IMG/VR virus record: IMGVR_UViG_3300036401_000407
Coordinates: 1-28,370 of that record
Strand: one strand, 5' to 3'
Source: a virus
Length of the DNA: 28,370 nucleotides
Made by a program: the position numbers and the translations under genes. The notes under the pieces are model-generated. The model saw only the letters and a list, made by a program, of their open reading frames with translations, ran no database searches and was not told the origin of the DNA. Shown here in pieces: positions 1-6,782 of the stretch; the stretch's first letter is position 1, and every line of letters starts with the position of its first letter.

Positions 1-1264
1 TGGTCCCGGCCGGGAGGTTGGGGTGGATCTTGATGGGGATTTCGCGGCCCCCACCCAGACAGAAGGGGTTGAAATACGCCCTGATTTCGCCACCGGCCAC
101 GATGCCGAAACCCGCATCCCCGCCGGAGGTGTAGCGGAGCAGGGGTGCCGAAGATCCGTTGAGCACCTTGTTTTTGATGTTCTTGGATTCCTGGGCATTG
201 ACGTACAGCACGGAGGGGCTGACCTGGCGGGTCTGCCACATGGACAGGAACATCTGGTCGATTTCCAGGACGTTGCCGCCGCCGCCGCTGGTCAGTGTCG
301 CACCGGCAGCCAGGGCTTGCCAGTAGGCGCCCGAGGATGCATTGAGGGCCGCCGACATCACGCCGTCAAAGGCCAGGGTGTTGGTGGAGTAATCGGCCGC
401 GGTCAGAGCGGAGGCCAACTGGCCGGTTCCCAGGAGAGGCGCGTTGAAAATCGCCTGGTTGGTGGTGGTGATGGTTTCGAACTTCTCCGCGCCGGCCGCG
501 CCAACGAACCAGGCATAACCAGCCGCGCCACGAACCGGGGTCACGGTGCAGGTAAGCACCTGGCCCAGGGTAATCACCTGGGTTCCGGCTGCGGACTTCT
601 GGCCCATTCCCCCGTTAAGGGTGTAGGTCTGGGAGTCCATGCCGGTGATGGTCTTAGTCTGGGTGAGCCCGGCGGCCTGGGCCTGCTGCTGGATCCCCTC
701 GTACGTCAAGGGGACGCAGATCACAGAGTAGGTGAGGGCCGGGAGGGTCGCGCCGGATCCAGTGGCCGTCAGTGTGGGGGTCGGGCAGGTTCCCAGGTTC
801 AAGGTGGCGTTGCCGAAGAAAAGCGCGTTCTCTTCCTTCAGCATTGTCTGTTGGAGTAGACGGAGCACCATGCGGGCCTTGGCGTCTTCGAAGCCCTGGG
901 CGGCGTTCCGTGCTTCGCGGGTGATGTAGTCTTCCTCACCCAGGGTCACGTAAGACGCTGCCTTGTTGGCCGTGGTGTAGCTCATGGCCGCGGAGCGCTG
1001 GCCTTCCGGAACCCAGGGCATCGCGGAAAAGCCGGATCCGGTGATGGCCGAAACCACCTTCCAGTTCGTTGCCGTGCCCACGCCGCCGCCGACTCGAGGA
1101 ACAGAGTTGCGGAGAGGGGTGGCGACGGGGTACAAGTTTTTGGCCGGTGCCTGTAGGTCATAGGCAATCAGCCCGGTGCCAACAGTGATGGCCTTTTGAA
1201 TCGCATCATCGGCCGGCGAAGAGAGGGCCTTGCGTACTGCGTCCAGAACTTCCAAAACGCTCAT
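1..1264 (-). CDS. Major capsid protein, HK97-type fold (3' end cut by window edge)
   Basis: About 421 residues are visible from the ATG at 1264 and the frame is still open at base 1. A strong AGGAGG lies nine bases before the start. The protein begins MSVLEVLDAVRKAL. It has an N-terminal arm, a conserved stretch with EEDYITREARNAAQGFEDAK near residues 110-130 and a LLQQTMLKEENALFFGN stretch typical of capsid proteins of phages with MuF-type portals. Around residues 165-270 a Thr/Ser/Gly-rich beta stretch resembles an inserted Ig-like or fibronectin-like domain. The C-terminal part (VLYVNAQESKNIKNKV, then RYTSGGDAGFG) looks like the P-domain. It lies directly downstream of the protease/scaffold gene, the usual order for shell genes. 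The fold is inferred from context and sequence character. The C-terminus is not visible. Confidence 0.85.
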   Translation of the reverse strand, partial: MSVLEVLDAVRKALSSPADDAIQKAITVGTGLIAYDLQAPAKNLYPVATPLRNSVPRVGGGVGTATNWKVVSAITGSGFSAMPWVPEGQRSAAMSYTTANKAASYVTLGEEDYITREARNAAQGFEDAKARMVLRLLQQTMLKEENALFFGNATLNLGTCPTPTLTATGSGATLPALTYSVICVPLTYEGIQQQAQAAGLTQTKTITGMDSQTYTLNGGMGQKSAAGTQVITLGQVLTCTVTPVRGAAGYAWFVGAAGAEKFETITTTNQAIFNAPLLGTGQLASALTAADYSTNTLAFDGVMSAALNASSGAYWQALAAGATLTSGGGGNVLEIDQMFLSMWQTRQVSPSVLYVNAQESKNIKNKVLNGSSAPLLRYTSGGDAGFGIVAGGEIRAYFNPFCLGGGREIPIKIHPNLPAGT

Positions 1265-1290
1265 GGAAACGAGCCTCCTGATTTATTGCT

Positions 1291-1316
1291 GGTTAGCCGC
1301 GGGGGTTAGCCGCGGG
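1291..1316. repeat. 13-bp perfect tandem duplication spanning the protease stop codon
   Basis: GGTTAGCCGCGGG occurs twice in direct succession (1291-1303 and 1304-1316). The second copy holds the TAA stop of the protease gene on the minus strand, so the codons around the stop have been duplicated into the spacer before the capsid gene. It looks like a recent slippage duplication. No function is evident. Confidence 0.85.
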
Positions 1317-2607
1317 CGTTGATGACTACGCCGCCCGAGGAATGAACCTTGCGGATGGCTGCCAGCGGGTCGGTGGTATCGGCCCCCTCGTCGCTTGCAC
1401 CTTCGGCCTTCGCGATGGGCGCTCCATCGGTGGCCTTATCTACTAACCGGAGAAACCCCTTGACCTTCATGGCCTTGACCACGTCCGCCAGGGCGGCCTC
1501 GCTCTTGGCTGCCTCTTCCCGCAGGGTGGCCACTTCCGCCACCAGGCCATCGCGCTCCGCGGTGATCTTTGAAACTCTGTCGCCGGTGTAAGCGGCTTCC
1601 CACTCCGTTTTGAGCTTGGAGATGGCATCCTCATCGAGAGTCGGCGCGTCCAGCTTCTCGGAGCTTTCGTCATCGGCACCGAGGGCCTTTAGGGCTTCCA
1701 TGGCCGCGGCGATTTTCTTCTTGGTGTCGGCCGAGAACTTAGCCCCCTTCTTTTCCACGTCGTCCTGGCCAGCCACCGGGCCGTCCACCTGGGCGATAAC
1801 TTCGACGGTGGGTGTGGGATCCGGCGGGGTGATCGACGCCAGCAGTTCGTCCGTCTCTTCCTGGGTCATGGCCTTGAGGATGTTGGCGCCAGCCACGAAC
1901 CAGGCCCGCAGTTTGGCCGGAATCGGGGACTGGTCCCCTTCCCAATCGGCCTCGTACTGCGAACTAGCAGCCAGGTTGCCGACAGACTGGAGAACTTCCG
2001 CGAAAGACGCGATGCTGTAAAGCCCTTTCGCCACCGGGTCCACGCCAGGTTCCGCCGGCGCGTCCTCCACCTTGACCACCGCCGGGGGATCCGCAACGGG
2101 CTCCACCGCGGGGGTTTCAACGTCCTCCGCTTCCAGCGCGGTGTCCCCGTCCAGCTTCATAACCTCGTACCCTTCCAGGTCCGCGTCCGGGTTGGCCCCG
2201 ACGTCCACCAGGGAGATTTCGCGGAGTTTCAGCTTGTTAATGGTCTTCGGATCCGCGGAATCCCGGCCGCCCTTGGGGACCAGGCCCTCCACCGAAAACA
2301 TTTTGAGGACGCCCGCCTGGACTTTCTTGGCGCTCACCGGGTCCACCACGTGGGCCACTATGTGGGTGTTGCCGTCGTCGTCCACGAACAACTCTTTGGT
2401 GGTGCCGGCTGCGATGGGTTGGTGCATCTCCCGCAGGGCCCGCCGCTTTTTCATGTACTCGGGGATGGCATCCTTCATGCACTCGGCGGTGATCCGCTCT
2501 CCATCGGAGTCGCGGGTGGGTGTGGTGGCAATTCCGTACACCAGGAGGGTGCCGTCTGCCTGTTCCTCCACCTTGGAAATACGGCCAAGCACACGCGATT
2601 TCGCCAT
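1306..2607 (-). CDS. XkdF-like prohead protease with C-terminal scaffold region
   Basis: This 433-residue protein starts at an ATG preceded by GGAGGGGATCTGA. Residues 1 to about 155 fit the XkdF-like putative serine protease group of prohead maturation enzymes: GRISKVEEQADGTLLVYGIATTP, then an acidic DSDGERI, a REMHQP segment and the LREISLVDVGANPDADL segment that closes such domains. The remaining ~280 residues are low-complexity, rich in Ala, Glu, Asp and Lys, with a predicted coiled coil around 330-400 (ITAERDGLVAEVATLREEAA), as expected for an internal scaffold delta region. It should cleave itself and the capsid arm during prohead maturation. It lies 41 bases upstream of the capsid gene, so the two are probably co-transcribed. 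The stop codon sits in a 13-bp tandem duplication. Confidence 0.85.
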   Translation of the reverse strand: MAKSRVLGRISKVEEQADGTLLVYGIATTPTRDSDGERITAECMKDAIPEYMKKRRALREMHQPIAAGTTKELFVDDDGNTHIVAHVVDPVSAKKVQAGVLKMFSVEGLVPKGGRDSADPKTINKLKLREISLVDVGANPDADLEGYEVMKLDGDTALEAEDVETPAVEPVADPPAVVKVEDAPAEPGVDPVAKGLYSIASFAEVLQSVGNLAASSQYEADWEGDQSPIPAKLRAWFVAGANILKAMTQEETDELLASITPPDPTPTVEVIAQVDGPVAGQDDVEKKGAKFSADTKKKIAAAMEALKALGADDESSEKLDAPTLDEDAISKLKTEWEAAYTGDRVSKITAERDGLVAEVATLREEAAKSEAALADVVKAMKVKGFLRLVDKATDGAPIAKAEGASDEGADTTDPLAAIRKVHSSGGVVINARG

Positions 2608-2712
2608 TCAGATCCCCTCCAGGTGCACCGTTGTAGTGGGTTATTCAAGGGGAGATTAGCACCGGGAAAAATCTATGTGGCCACCTGTTGGGGTCTAAGT
2701 GAGGGTGAAACG

Positions 2713-2750
2713 CAAAAAAAAGCCCCCACGGCCAACCGGGTCGCGGGGGT
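2713..2750 (-). terminator. Rho-independent terminator after the partition genes
   Basis: Read on the minus strand, a GC-rich stem of about 11 bp with one mismatch (CCCCCGCG.ACC against GGCC.GTGGGGG, 2722-2750) is followed at once by eight Ts (2714-2721). It lies 85 bases beyond the stop of the small partition protein and closes the parA operon. The rest of the 2608-2834 gap holds no convincing gene. A separate promoter for protease and capsid would have to lie between 2712 and 2608, but I see no clear -35/-10 pair there. Confidence 0.85.
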
Positions 2751-2834
2751 GTCACAGTATGGGTTTACGCAGGAGACAGCAGGAACAAGTCCACTCTACA
2801 GATATTTCGGCCGGACGCAAGGGGGAGCGGCGGC

Positions 2835-3071
2835 CTACCGAATGGTCTTTGTGTTAATCAGTAGCTCGAAACACTCCGTTAAGAGTTCATTCAATTTCAG
2901 CCCTCGGTCCAGGGCCGTTTGCTTGAAACGCCGCACGAAGCTCGGGGGCATGCGGAACTGCAGGGGGAGATAACCCGCGGATGGTGTGGATCCTCTCTGG
3001 ATGGCCGCCTCTTTCGATCGCACGGCCGCCGGTTTCAGATCCGCACCCCCCAGCGGGACAGGTTTAGGCAT
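2835..3071 (-). CDS. Small ribbon-helix-helix-like protein, probable ParA partner/centromere-binding adaptor
   Basis: This 78-residue protein has a disordered N-terminal half (MPKPVPLGGADLKPAAVRSKEAA) and a C-terminal half with the pattern of a ribbon-helix-helix domain: PLQFRMPPSFVRRFKQTALD, then RGLKLNELLTECFELL. That means a beta strand, a helix ending in Lys/Arg, and a second helix. Its ATG overlaps the end of parA (ATGCCTAA), so the two are translationally coupled. Small RHH proteins directly downstream of ParA ATPases (ParG, Omega type) bind the centromere and repress the operon, and that is the inferred role. It could instead be only a transcriptional repressor. Confidence 0.65.
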   Translation of the reverse strand: MPKPVPLGGADLKPAAVRSKEAAIQRGSTPSAGYLPLQFRMPPSFVRRFKQTALDRGLKLNELLTECFELLINTKTIR

Positions 3072-3726
3072 TTGGTTGCACCTCCGTTATTGGTTTGGGT
3101 GATTTCATTCTTTGATGAAAACATGATTTCACCTCTAACCACAACCTGGCCACCTCTTCCGCGGCCTTGTGGTTGCCTATCTCCGGCGCTGTGATGCCGC
3201 CGGTCATGGCCGATGCGTAGGCGATCCGGTCAGAGATGATGGTGGACGCCACCCGGCCATAGCGGGACAGCGCGCTGGCGGCCTGGTTCGTAATTAAGGC
3301 CTGGCTTTTGGCCTGGGTGACCACGAACAGGAAATGGCGGTGGCCCTGCTTTACCAGGTTGACCGTTTCCGCCACGCTCCACAGGTCATTAGGGGAGGGG
3401 CGAACGGGGATCACGCACAGGTCCGCCAGATCCACCAGCCCGGCGGTCTGTTCGTTGATCGATGGGGCGGTGTCGATAAAGCACACCTGGGCCCCGGCTG
3501 TCCGCATCTCCCCCAGGGCTTCCCGGATCCGGGAGAATGGGACCTGGGCCAGCTTAGGGGTTGCCGCTTCCCTGCGCTCGTGCCAGCGGGACAGCGTCCC
3601 CTGCTTGTCCGTATCTATCATCCAGGCCGGTCCGTCCCCTGCCAGGGACGCCTGGACCGCCAAGTGGGCAGTGAGCATTGTTTTCCCGGATCCACCCTTC
3701 TGCGACAAAACGACCACAGTATGCAC
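3064..3726 (-). CDS. parA: ParA-family partition ATPase
   Basis: This 220-residue protein has a deviant Walker A box near the N-terminus (VVVLSQKGGSGKTMLTAHLA, KGGSGKT at about 10-16), a Walker A' region (WMIDTDKQGTLSRWHERR) and a Walker B-like strand (VCFIDTAPS). These define the short ParA class that lacks an N-terminal DNA-binding domain. The start is a GTG (codons V-H-T) with AAGGTGG placed for ribosome binding; there is no in-frame ATG nearby. ParA uses ATP-dependent, non-specific nucleoid binding to move plasmid copies apart. Its presence in a phage normally means the prophage is kept as a plasmid. It is divergent from the plus-strand cassette and shares the AT-rich 3727-3885 region with it, the likely site of the centromere and promoter. 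Confidence 0.88.
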   Translation of the reverse strand: MHTVVVLSQKGGSGKTMLTAHLAVQASLAGDGPAWMIDTDKQGTLSRWHERREAATPKLAQVPFSRIREALGEMRTAGAQVCFIDTAPSINEQTAGLVDLADLCVIPVRPSPNDLWSVAETVNLVKQGHRHFLFVVTQAKSQALITNQAASALSRYGRVASTIISDRIAYASAMTGGITAPEIGNHKAAEEVARLWLEVKSCFHQRMKSPKPITEVQPNA

Positions 3727-3885
3727 AGTTAATCCACCTTTCGTGTGCGGGCCCTCACATTCGATGTTTGCTTGATGTGCTTGCCATCACACTACCAAAC
3801 CCCCCATGCTGATTTCAACATTTCTTGATTTCAGTTGTTTACACATTACAGTTATGTGCTGTATATTGTGAGTGGGGGATTTGTT
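3727..3885. promoter_or_regulatory. AT-rich divergent regulatory region, candidate parS centromere
   Basis: This 159-base gap lies between parA and the plus-strand cassette and is clearly more AT-rich than its surroundings from about 3805 on. It contains TGATTTCA twice (3810-3817 and 3826-3833, 16 bp apart), ATGTGCT twice (3775-3781 and 3854-3860) and a small inverted pair TGATG/CATCA (about 3773-3789). Such short repeats are the usual targets of RHH partition proteins, but there is no long iteron array, so assignment as the centromere is inference from position. Confidence 0.5.
3838..3867 (+). promoter_or_regulatory. Probable sigma70-type promoter of the plus-strand cassette
   Basis: TTTACA (3838-3843) and TATATT (3862-3867) are separated by 18 bases, 18 bases ahead of the first ATG of the cassette. 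This is the best -35/-10 pair in the region, and it overlaps the repeats proposed for partition or operator binding, which would let the RHH protein control both directions. Confidence 0.5.
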
Positions 3886-4041
3886 ATGAAAATGACCATC
3901 GGACAACGGGTAAAAAACACCTACGGCCACCAGGGAACAGTGGTGGACGTGTGGGACAACGCCGTAACAGTGCAGCCGGACCGCCACACCGGGACGCCTG
4001 AAACCTGGCACATCACCAAAACGTTCCCGGTTGGCCGGTAA
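3886..4041 (+). CDS. Small beta-rich protein of unknown function (first gene of plus-strand cassette)
   Basis: This 51-residue protein runs from the ATG at 3886, with GGGGGA six bases upstream; a longer in-frame start at 3835 would lie inside the promoter. The sequence MKMTIGQRVKNTYGHQGTV continues into a segment with VVDVWDNAVTVQPD. The alternating hydrophobic residues and GQRV...G..GTVV pattern resemble a small SH3-like or KOW-type barrel, which often binds nucleic acid or protein. I do not recognise a named family. It is the promoter-proximal gene of the cassette and lacks the leader hairpin carried by later genes. Confidence 0.6.
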   Translation: MKMTIGQRVKNTYGHQGTVVDVWDNAVTVQPDRHTGTPETWHITKTFPVGR

Positions 4042-4054
4042 CCCTCCAGCCCGA

Positions 4055-4076
4055 GGACCGGCGGGTTATCCGGTCC
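4055..4076 (+). promoter_or_regulatory. Leader hairpin 1 (upstream of 4092 gene)
   Basis: A 7-bp perfect stem GGACCGG/CCGGTCC encloses the loop CGGGTTAT, followed three bases later by AGGAGAAC and the ATG at 4092. It is one of five similar hairpins in this cassette, all with GG-CGG at the 5' side and AT-CC at the 3' side of the loop. Confidence 0.8.
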
Positions 4077-4091
4077 ACCAGGAGAACGACG

Positions 4092-4304
4092 ATGGGAAAC
4101 AGAATCATTTCGACCAGCCCGGTGGAAGGAACCGCCCAGGGGCTTATAGACGCCTTGCAATCCTTGACCAACTGTGCCGCCACCACCCCGGACCAGATCC
4201 ACGTGGAAGCCTTTGAAAACAGCCTGGAGGAAGTCCAGTTTGCCCGCCTGGTGGAATACGACCTGACGGACGGCAGCCACGTGTACAGCATCATTTTGCG
4301 GTAA
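4092..4304 (+). CDS. Hypothetical protein in plus-strand cassette
   Basis: This 70-residue protein starts at an ATG preceded by AGGAGAACGACG. The sequence (MGNRIISTSPVEGTAQGLID... ending YSIILR) shows a likely alpha/beta arrangement with a helix (GLIDALQSLTNCA) and a C-terminal beta hairpin (ARLVEYDLTDGSHVYSIIL). No family is recognised. It is second in a co-directional run of small genes under the promoter near 3850, separated from its neighbours by gaps of about 50 bases that each carry a hairpin. Confidence 0.65.
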   Translation: MGNRIISTSPVEGTAQGLIDALQSLTNCAATTPDQIHVEAFENSLEEVQFARLVEYDLTDGSHVYSIILR

Positions 4305-4321
4305 CCCACCACCAACCCGGC

Positions 4322-4340
4322 GGGGTGGCGGATCCACCCC
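4322..4340 (+). promoter_or_regulatory. Leader hairpin 2 (upstream of 4353 gene)
   Basis: A 7-bp perfect stem GGGGTGG/CCACCCC with the loop CGGAT abuts AGGAGAACGACA and the GTG start at 4353. The stem sequence differs from hairpin 1 at several paired positions while complementarity is kept, and the loop ends are conserved. Confidence 0.8.
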
Positions 4341-4352
4341 AGGAGAACGACA

Positions 4353-4685
4353 GTGACCACACTGCAAACACACATCGACGCCATCATGGACAAACACCTG
4401 GTTACATCGATTCCGAACCAGGTGGCGGCCTACATCGACGGCACCAACACCGAACCCACGGCCCTGGGAAGCCCGGCCTTTGTGGACGAGTATTTGCGGC
4501 AATCTGCCAAGCCCGCCGCGGTTCCGGCCCCCCAGGGTGGGGTTACCATCCTCGAGGCCATCGAAAACGCCCTCCAGTTCCTCGAGGCCCTGGGTTACAA
4601 GGGTGGGGACATCGTGGATGACCTGGAGCTGGTCCAGGCCCGCCTGGCTTGCCACCATCCCAAAATTGGCAACACGCTGCTGTAG
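4353..4685 (+). CDS. Hypothetical protein in plus-strand cassette
   Basis: This 110-residue protein starts at GTG, supported by AGGAGAACGACA directly upstream. It looks largely helical: an N-terminal helix (LQTHIDAIMDKHLV), a middle segment, a Pro/Ala linker near residue 52 (KPAAVPAPQGG), then two helices (ILEAIENALQFLEALG and GDIVDDLELVQARLACHHP). No family or catalytic motif is recognised. It is the third gene of the cassette. Confidence 0.65.
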   Translation: MTTLQTHIDAIMDKHLVTSIPNQVAAYIDGTNTEPTALGSPAFVDEYLRQSAKPAAVPAPQGGVTILEAIENALQFLEALGYKGGDIVDDLELVQARLACHHPKIGNTLL

Positions 4686-4709
4686 GGTCCACCCGAACCA
4701 CCATGCCGG

Positions 4710-4729
4710 GCCCGGCGGCTAATCCGGGC
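4710..4729 (+). promoter_or_regulatory. Leader hairpin 3 (upstream of 4746 gene)
   Basis: A 6-bp perfect stem GCCCGG/CCGGGC encloses the loop CGGCTAAT. ACCAGGAGAAC follows at once, the same ribosome-binding context as hairpin 1, ahead of the ATG at 4746. Confidence 0.8.
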
Positions 4730-4745
4730 ACCAGGAGAACAGGAA

Positions 4746-5096
4746 ATGCAGATCACTTACAGCTTTACCCCCTCCGAGGTGGCCACCATCCTCCACGGTT
4801 TGCGGTTGATCCAGGAACAGTGCGACGGGGCAGGGGATTGCACGGCCGGTATCTGTGAACACTTCCAAGATGACGAGGACCTGACCATCGCGGAAATCGA
4901 CGCCCTGTGCGAACGGATCAACCCGCGGGACGGGGACGCGCCCACCTGGAAGGAATGGCCCACCCCGGACCGGACAGCCATAGGCGACACCCCCACGTGT
5001 GAGGACTGCGGGGAGGCCTCCTGTATCTGCGAGGAACCCAACGAACGCACCCCGGACGATGAATTCAGCGGGGACCTGGACGGGGAAAAACTATGA
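4746..5096 (+). CDS. Acidic hypothetical protein with C-terminal Cys cluster
   Basis: This 116-residue protein starts at ATG after AGGAGAACAGGAA. The N-terminal part (ITYSFTPSEVATILHGLRLIQEQCDGAGDC) is probably helical. The rest is strongly acidic, and a CEDCGEASCIC cluster near residue 85-95 could bind a metal. The overall charge is very negative, a property also found in DNA-mimic inhibitors, but that alone does not show function. Its stop overlaps the start of the next gene (ATGA at 5093), so the two are translationally coupled. Confidence 0.65.
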   Translation: MQITYSFTPSEVATILHGLRLIQEQCDGAGDCTAGICEHFQDDEDLTIAEIDALCERINPRDGDAPTWKEWPTPDRTAIGDTPTCEDCGEASCICEEPNERTPDDEFSGDLDGEKL

Positions 5097-5740
5097 CCGC
5101 CGAACCTATCCTTGTATCTTGCCCCGGGCCGCACACGGATACATACACGTGCGGCCATTCCTATTCCCTGGCACCTGGCCACCAGTCCCGTCACCTGGAC
5201 CAACCCTGCCCCCGGTGCGGTGGAGCCACGGCAATCGCCGAGGAAGCCCCCAACCCTGGAGACTTTAACACCGCCGCCGAACACTATCCACCCGCATCGG
5301 AACTCCTGGTGCGGGAGTTTGACCCTATCCCGGAATGGGTGGCCCGGGGTTTCCCAACCAAACCCGCCAAGCTGGAGGCAGCCATCGCCAGATACTTCCG
5401 GGACCGGGACCTGGATGCAGCCAGGTACGAAGAACTGCGGATCCGCGGGGCCGAGGCGCTGTCCCAATACGATCGCATGATGCAGGGGGACGACGGAGCC
5501 CTCCGCACGGCCTTATCCCTCAAGTTCAATCACATTAGTTACCAGATGATGCACCTCCAGTTCGCCCGGACCACCTGGCCCACCCTATACCAGTTCATCC
5601 AGGACAGCCCCGCGCCACCACCGCAACCCCCCGAGGCCGAGCCCGAAGAGGACCCGGAGGACTTTGGGTTGGCGACGGATCCGGGGGAGGTCCTCGAGGA
5701 CCTGGGGATTGCCGACGACAGCCAGCTTTCATTGTTCTAA
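5093..5740 (+). CDS. Zinc-ribbon-containing hypothetical protein
   Basis: This 215-residue protein starts at the ATG of an ATGA overlap with the gene before it. Residues about 10-45 hold a probable zinc ribbon: CPGPHTDTYTCGH, then QPCPRCGG. A helical middle follows (FDPIPEWVARGF and KLEAAIARYFRDRDLDAARYEELRIR), then a Pro/Glu/Asp-rich tail ending SQLSLF. The gene has no leader hairpin of its own because it is coupled to its neighbour. Function unknown. The terminal hydrophobic SLF after an acidic tail resembles short motifs that dock on clamp-type or SSB-binding partners, but that is only a resemblance. Confidence 0.65.
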   Translation: MTAEPILVSCPGPHTDTYTCGHSYSLAPGHQSRHLDQPCPRCGGATAIAEEAPNPGDFNTAAEHYPPASELLVREFDPIPEWVARGFPTKPAKLEAAIARYFRDRDLDAARYEELRIRGAEALSQYDRMMQGDDGALRTALSLKFNHISYQMMHLQFARTTWPTLYQFIQDSPAPPPQPPEAEPEEDPEDFGLATDPGEVLEDLGIADDSQLSLF

Positions 5741-5746
5741 ATCCGG

Positions 5747-5767
5747 CCACCGGCGGGGATCCGGTGG
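5747..5767 (+). promoter_or_regulatory. Leader hairpin 4 (upstream of 5780 gene)
   Basis: A 7-bp perfect stem CCACCGG/CCGGTGG with the loop CGGGGAT is followed by GAAAGGGAAGTG and the ATG at 5780. It belongs to the same set as hairpins 1-3 and 5. The region after the stem is nearly identical to that of hairpin 5. Confidence 0.8.
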
Positions 5768-5779
5768 GAAAGGGAAGTG

Positions 5780-6133
5780 ATGGACAGGGAACCAAAAGCA
5801 CCGCCGTTCCCACTTGGCACCCGGTTGCGGTACACCGGCACGTATCAATCCAACACCTACGACATTGACCCCATAACCAGGGCCCACCGGGAGGTGCCTT
5901 TGTGTGCCCCCGGTATGGTGGTGTTGATCGACAAGGTCCACGAAGGCCACCGGGGAACCCTGGTGCACCTGGTGGACCACGATGGCCCCTTGTACTACGA
6001 CGACGACCAGCCCATCCTGGACACCACTGTTGACGGGTGGAGCGTTTACCACGTCCAGGCCTGGCAAGGTGGGATCCAGCAGGGCCGGGTGATCGACCAC
6101 GAGAGCAAGCACGAATGGGAAGTGATCCAATGA
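5780..6133 (+). CDS. Hypothetical protein with SH3-like beta pattern
   Basis: This 117-residue protein starts at the ATG at 5780, because GAAAGGGAAGTG is correctly spaced for it; a GTG one codon earlier is also possible. FPLGTRLRYTGTY opens a run of beta strands with Gly/Asp turns (GMVVLIDKVHEGHRGTLVHL, YHVQAWQGGIQQGRVIDH), consistent with a small beta-barrel domain that describes its own strand as a sensor or binding module. No family is recognised. Its stop overlaps the next start (ATGA at 6130). Confidence 0.6.
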   Translation: MDREPKAPPFPLGTRLRYTGTYQSNTYDIDPITRAHREVPLCAPGMVVLIDKVHEGHRGTLVHLVDHDGPLYYDDDQPILDTTVDGWSVYHVQAWQGGIQQGRVIDHESKHEWEVIQ

Positions 6134-6300
6134 CCCCGGATCTGCGGGAGTTATTGAAGAACCCAACGCCGGTGAAGTGTGAAGGATGCGCGAAGGTAAG
6201 GCGGTGCCTGGAGGCCGGTCCAGGTCCAGCGAGTCCATGTGTGATTTTCGTCAAGGCGCCGGCGGATCCGGCGGGAAAGGGAAGTGATGAGCGCCTTTGA
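6130..6300 (+). CDS. Tiny Cys-rich protein overlapping both neighbours
   Basis: A 56-codon frame starts at the ATG of an ATGA overlap (MTPDLRELLKNPTPVKCEGC) and carries CEGCAKVRRC plus a later PC, a possible zinc knuckle. It ends inside the start of the following gene (6287-6300 overlap). Leader hairpin 5 and the next ribosome binding site therefore lie within its coding sequence, a dual use of the DNA. The coupled start and the Cys spacing argue that it is real, but it is short and unrecognised. Confidence 0.5.
   Translation: MTPDLRELLKNPTPVKCEGCAKVRRCLEAGPGPASPCVIFVKAPADPAGKGSDERL
6257..6273 (+). promoter_or_regulatory. Leader hairpin 5 (upstream of 6287 gene, inside 6130 gene)
   Basis: A 6-bp perfect stem CGCCGG/CCGGCG with the loop CGGAT is followed by GGAAAGGGAAGTG and the ATG at 6287. 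The hairpin is conserved although it lies inside another coding frame, which suggests it is selected for itself. Confidence 0.8.
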
Positions 6301-6517
6301 TCCGAAGGAACTAGACGCCAGGCTCCAGCAGTGCGCCGCCGAACTGCCCGCCGGGTATACCGTGACCATTCACGTCGAAGCCGGGGCCGGATGGGTGGAC
6401 CTTACCGGCCCGGACGGGGACCCTATCGACTACCCTTGCAATCACGAATATGGGTTGATAGAGGCCGTGACCGACGCGCTGGACTACGCGAAAGAAACCG
6501 CCGCTGGGAAGAGGTGA
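6287..6517 (+). CDS. Hypothetical protein in plus-strand cassette
   Basis: This 76-residue protein starts at the ATG at 6287 with GGAAAGGGAAGTG upstream. It reads as a beta-alpha protein: a helix (FDPKELDARLQQCAAELPAG), two strands with a turn (YTVTIHVEAGAGWVDLTGPDG) and a C-terminal helix (LIEAVTDALDYAKETAAG). No family is recognised. It overlaps the end of the tiny Cys-rich gene and is followed five bases later by the next start. Confidence 0.65.
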   Translation: MSAFDPKELDARLQQCAAELPAGYTVTIHVEAGAGWVDLTGPDGDPIDYPCNHEYGLIEAVTDALDYAKETAAGKR

Positions 6518-6522
6518 AGTGA

Positions 6523-6768
6523 ATGATAGGCCTCGTGATGTTCTCGCTGGCGGGTAAGGCCACACTAAAAGAGCTTGCCCAGCCTATGGATGATGAAGTT
6601 ATCCGGCCGGTGCATTGGCGGAACCCTATCGCCGACGATGACCCGCGGCCGGTCGCACATCTACTCCGGCCCGACTGGAGCGAGTACACCACCTTTGAAG
6701 AGCCCAGGCCGCCGGTGCCTAAGAAGCCCGAGCGCCTACGGGAAGTGTGGAGATTGAAGCAGTCCTAA
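6523..6768 (+). CDS. Hypothetical protein, last gene of the hairpin-leader cassette
   Basis: This 81-residue protein starts at an ATG after GAGGTGAAGTGA. The N-terminal MIGLVMFSLAGKATLKELAQ is mildly hydrophobic but too short for a sure signal or membrane anchor. The rest is Pro/Arg/Asp-rich and probably extended. It has no leader hairpin, is packed against the preceding gene, and is followed 14 bases later by a strong terminator, so it closes the operon. Confidence 0.55.
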   Translation: MIGLVMFSLAGKATLKELAQPMDDEVIRPVHWRNPIADDDPRPVAHLLRPDWSEYTTFEEPRPPVPKKPERLREVWRLKQS

Positions 6769-6782
6769 AAACGACCGATTAC

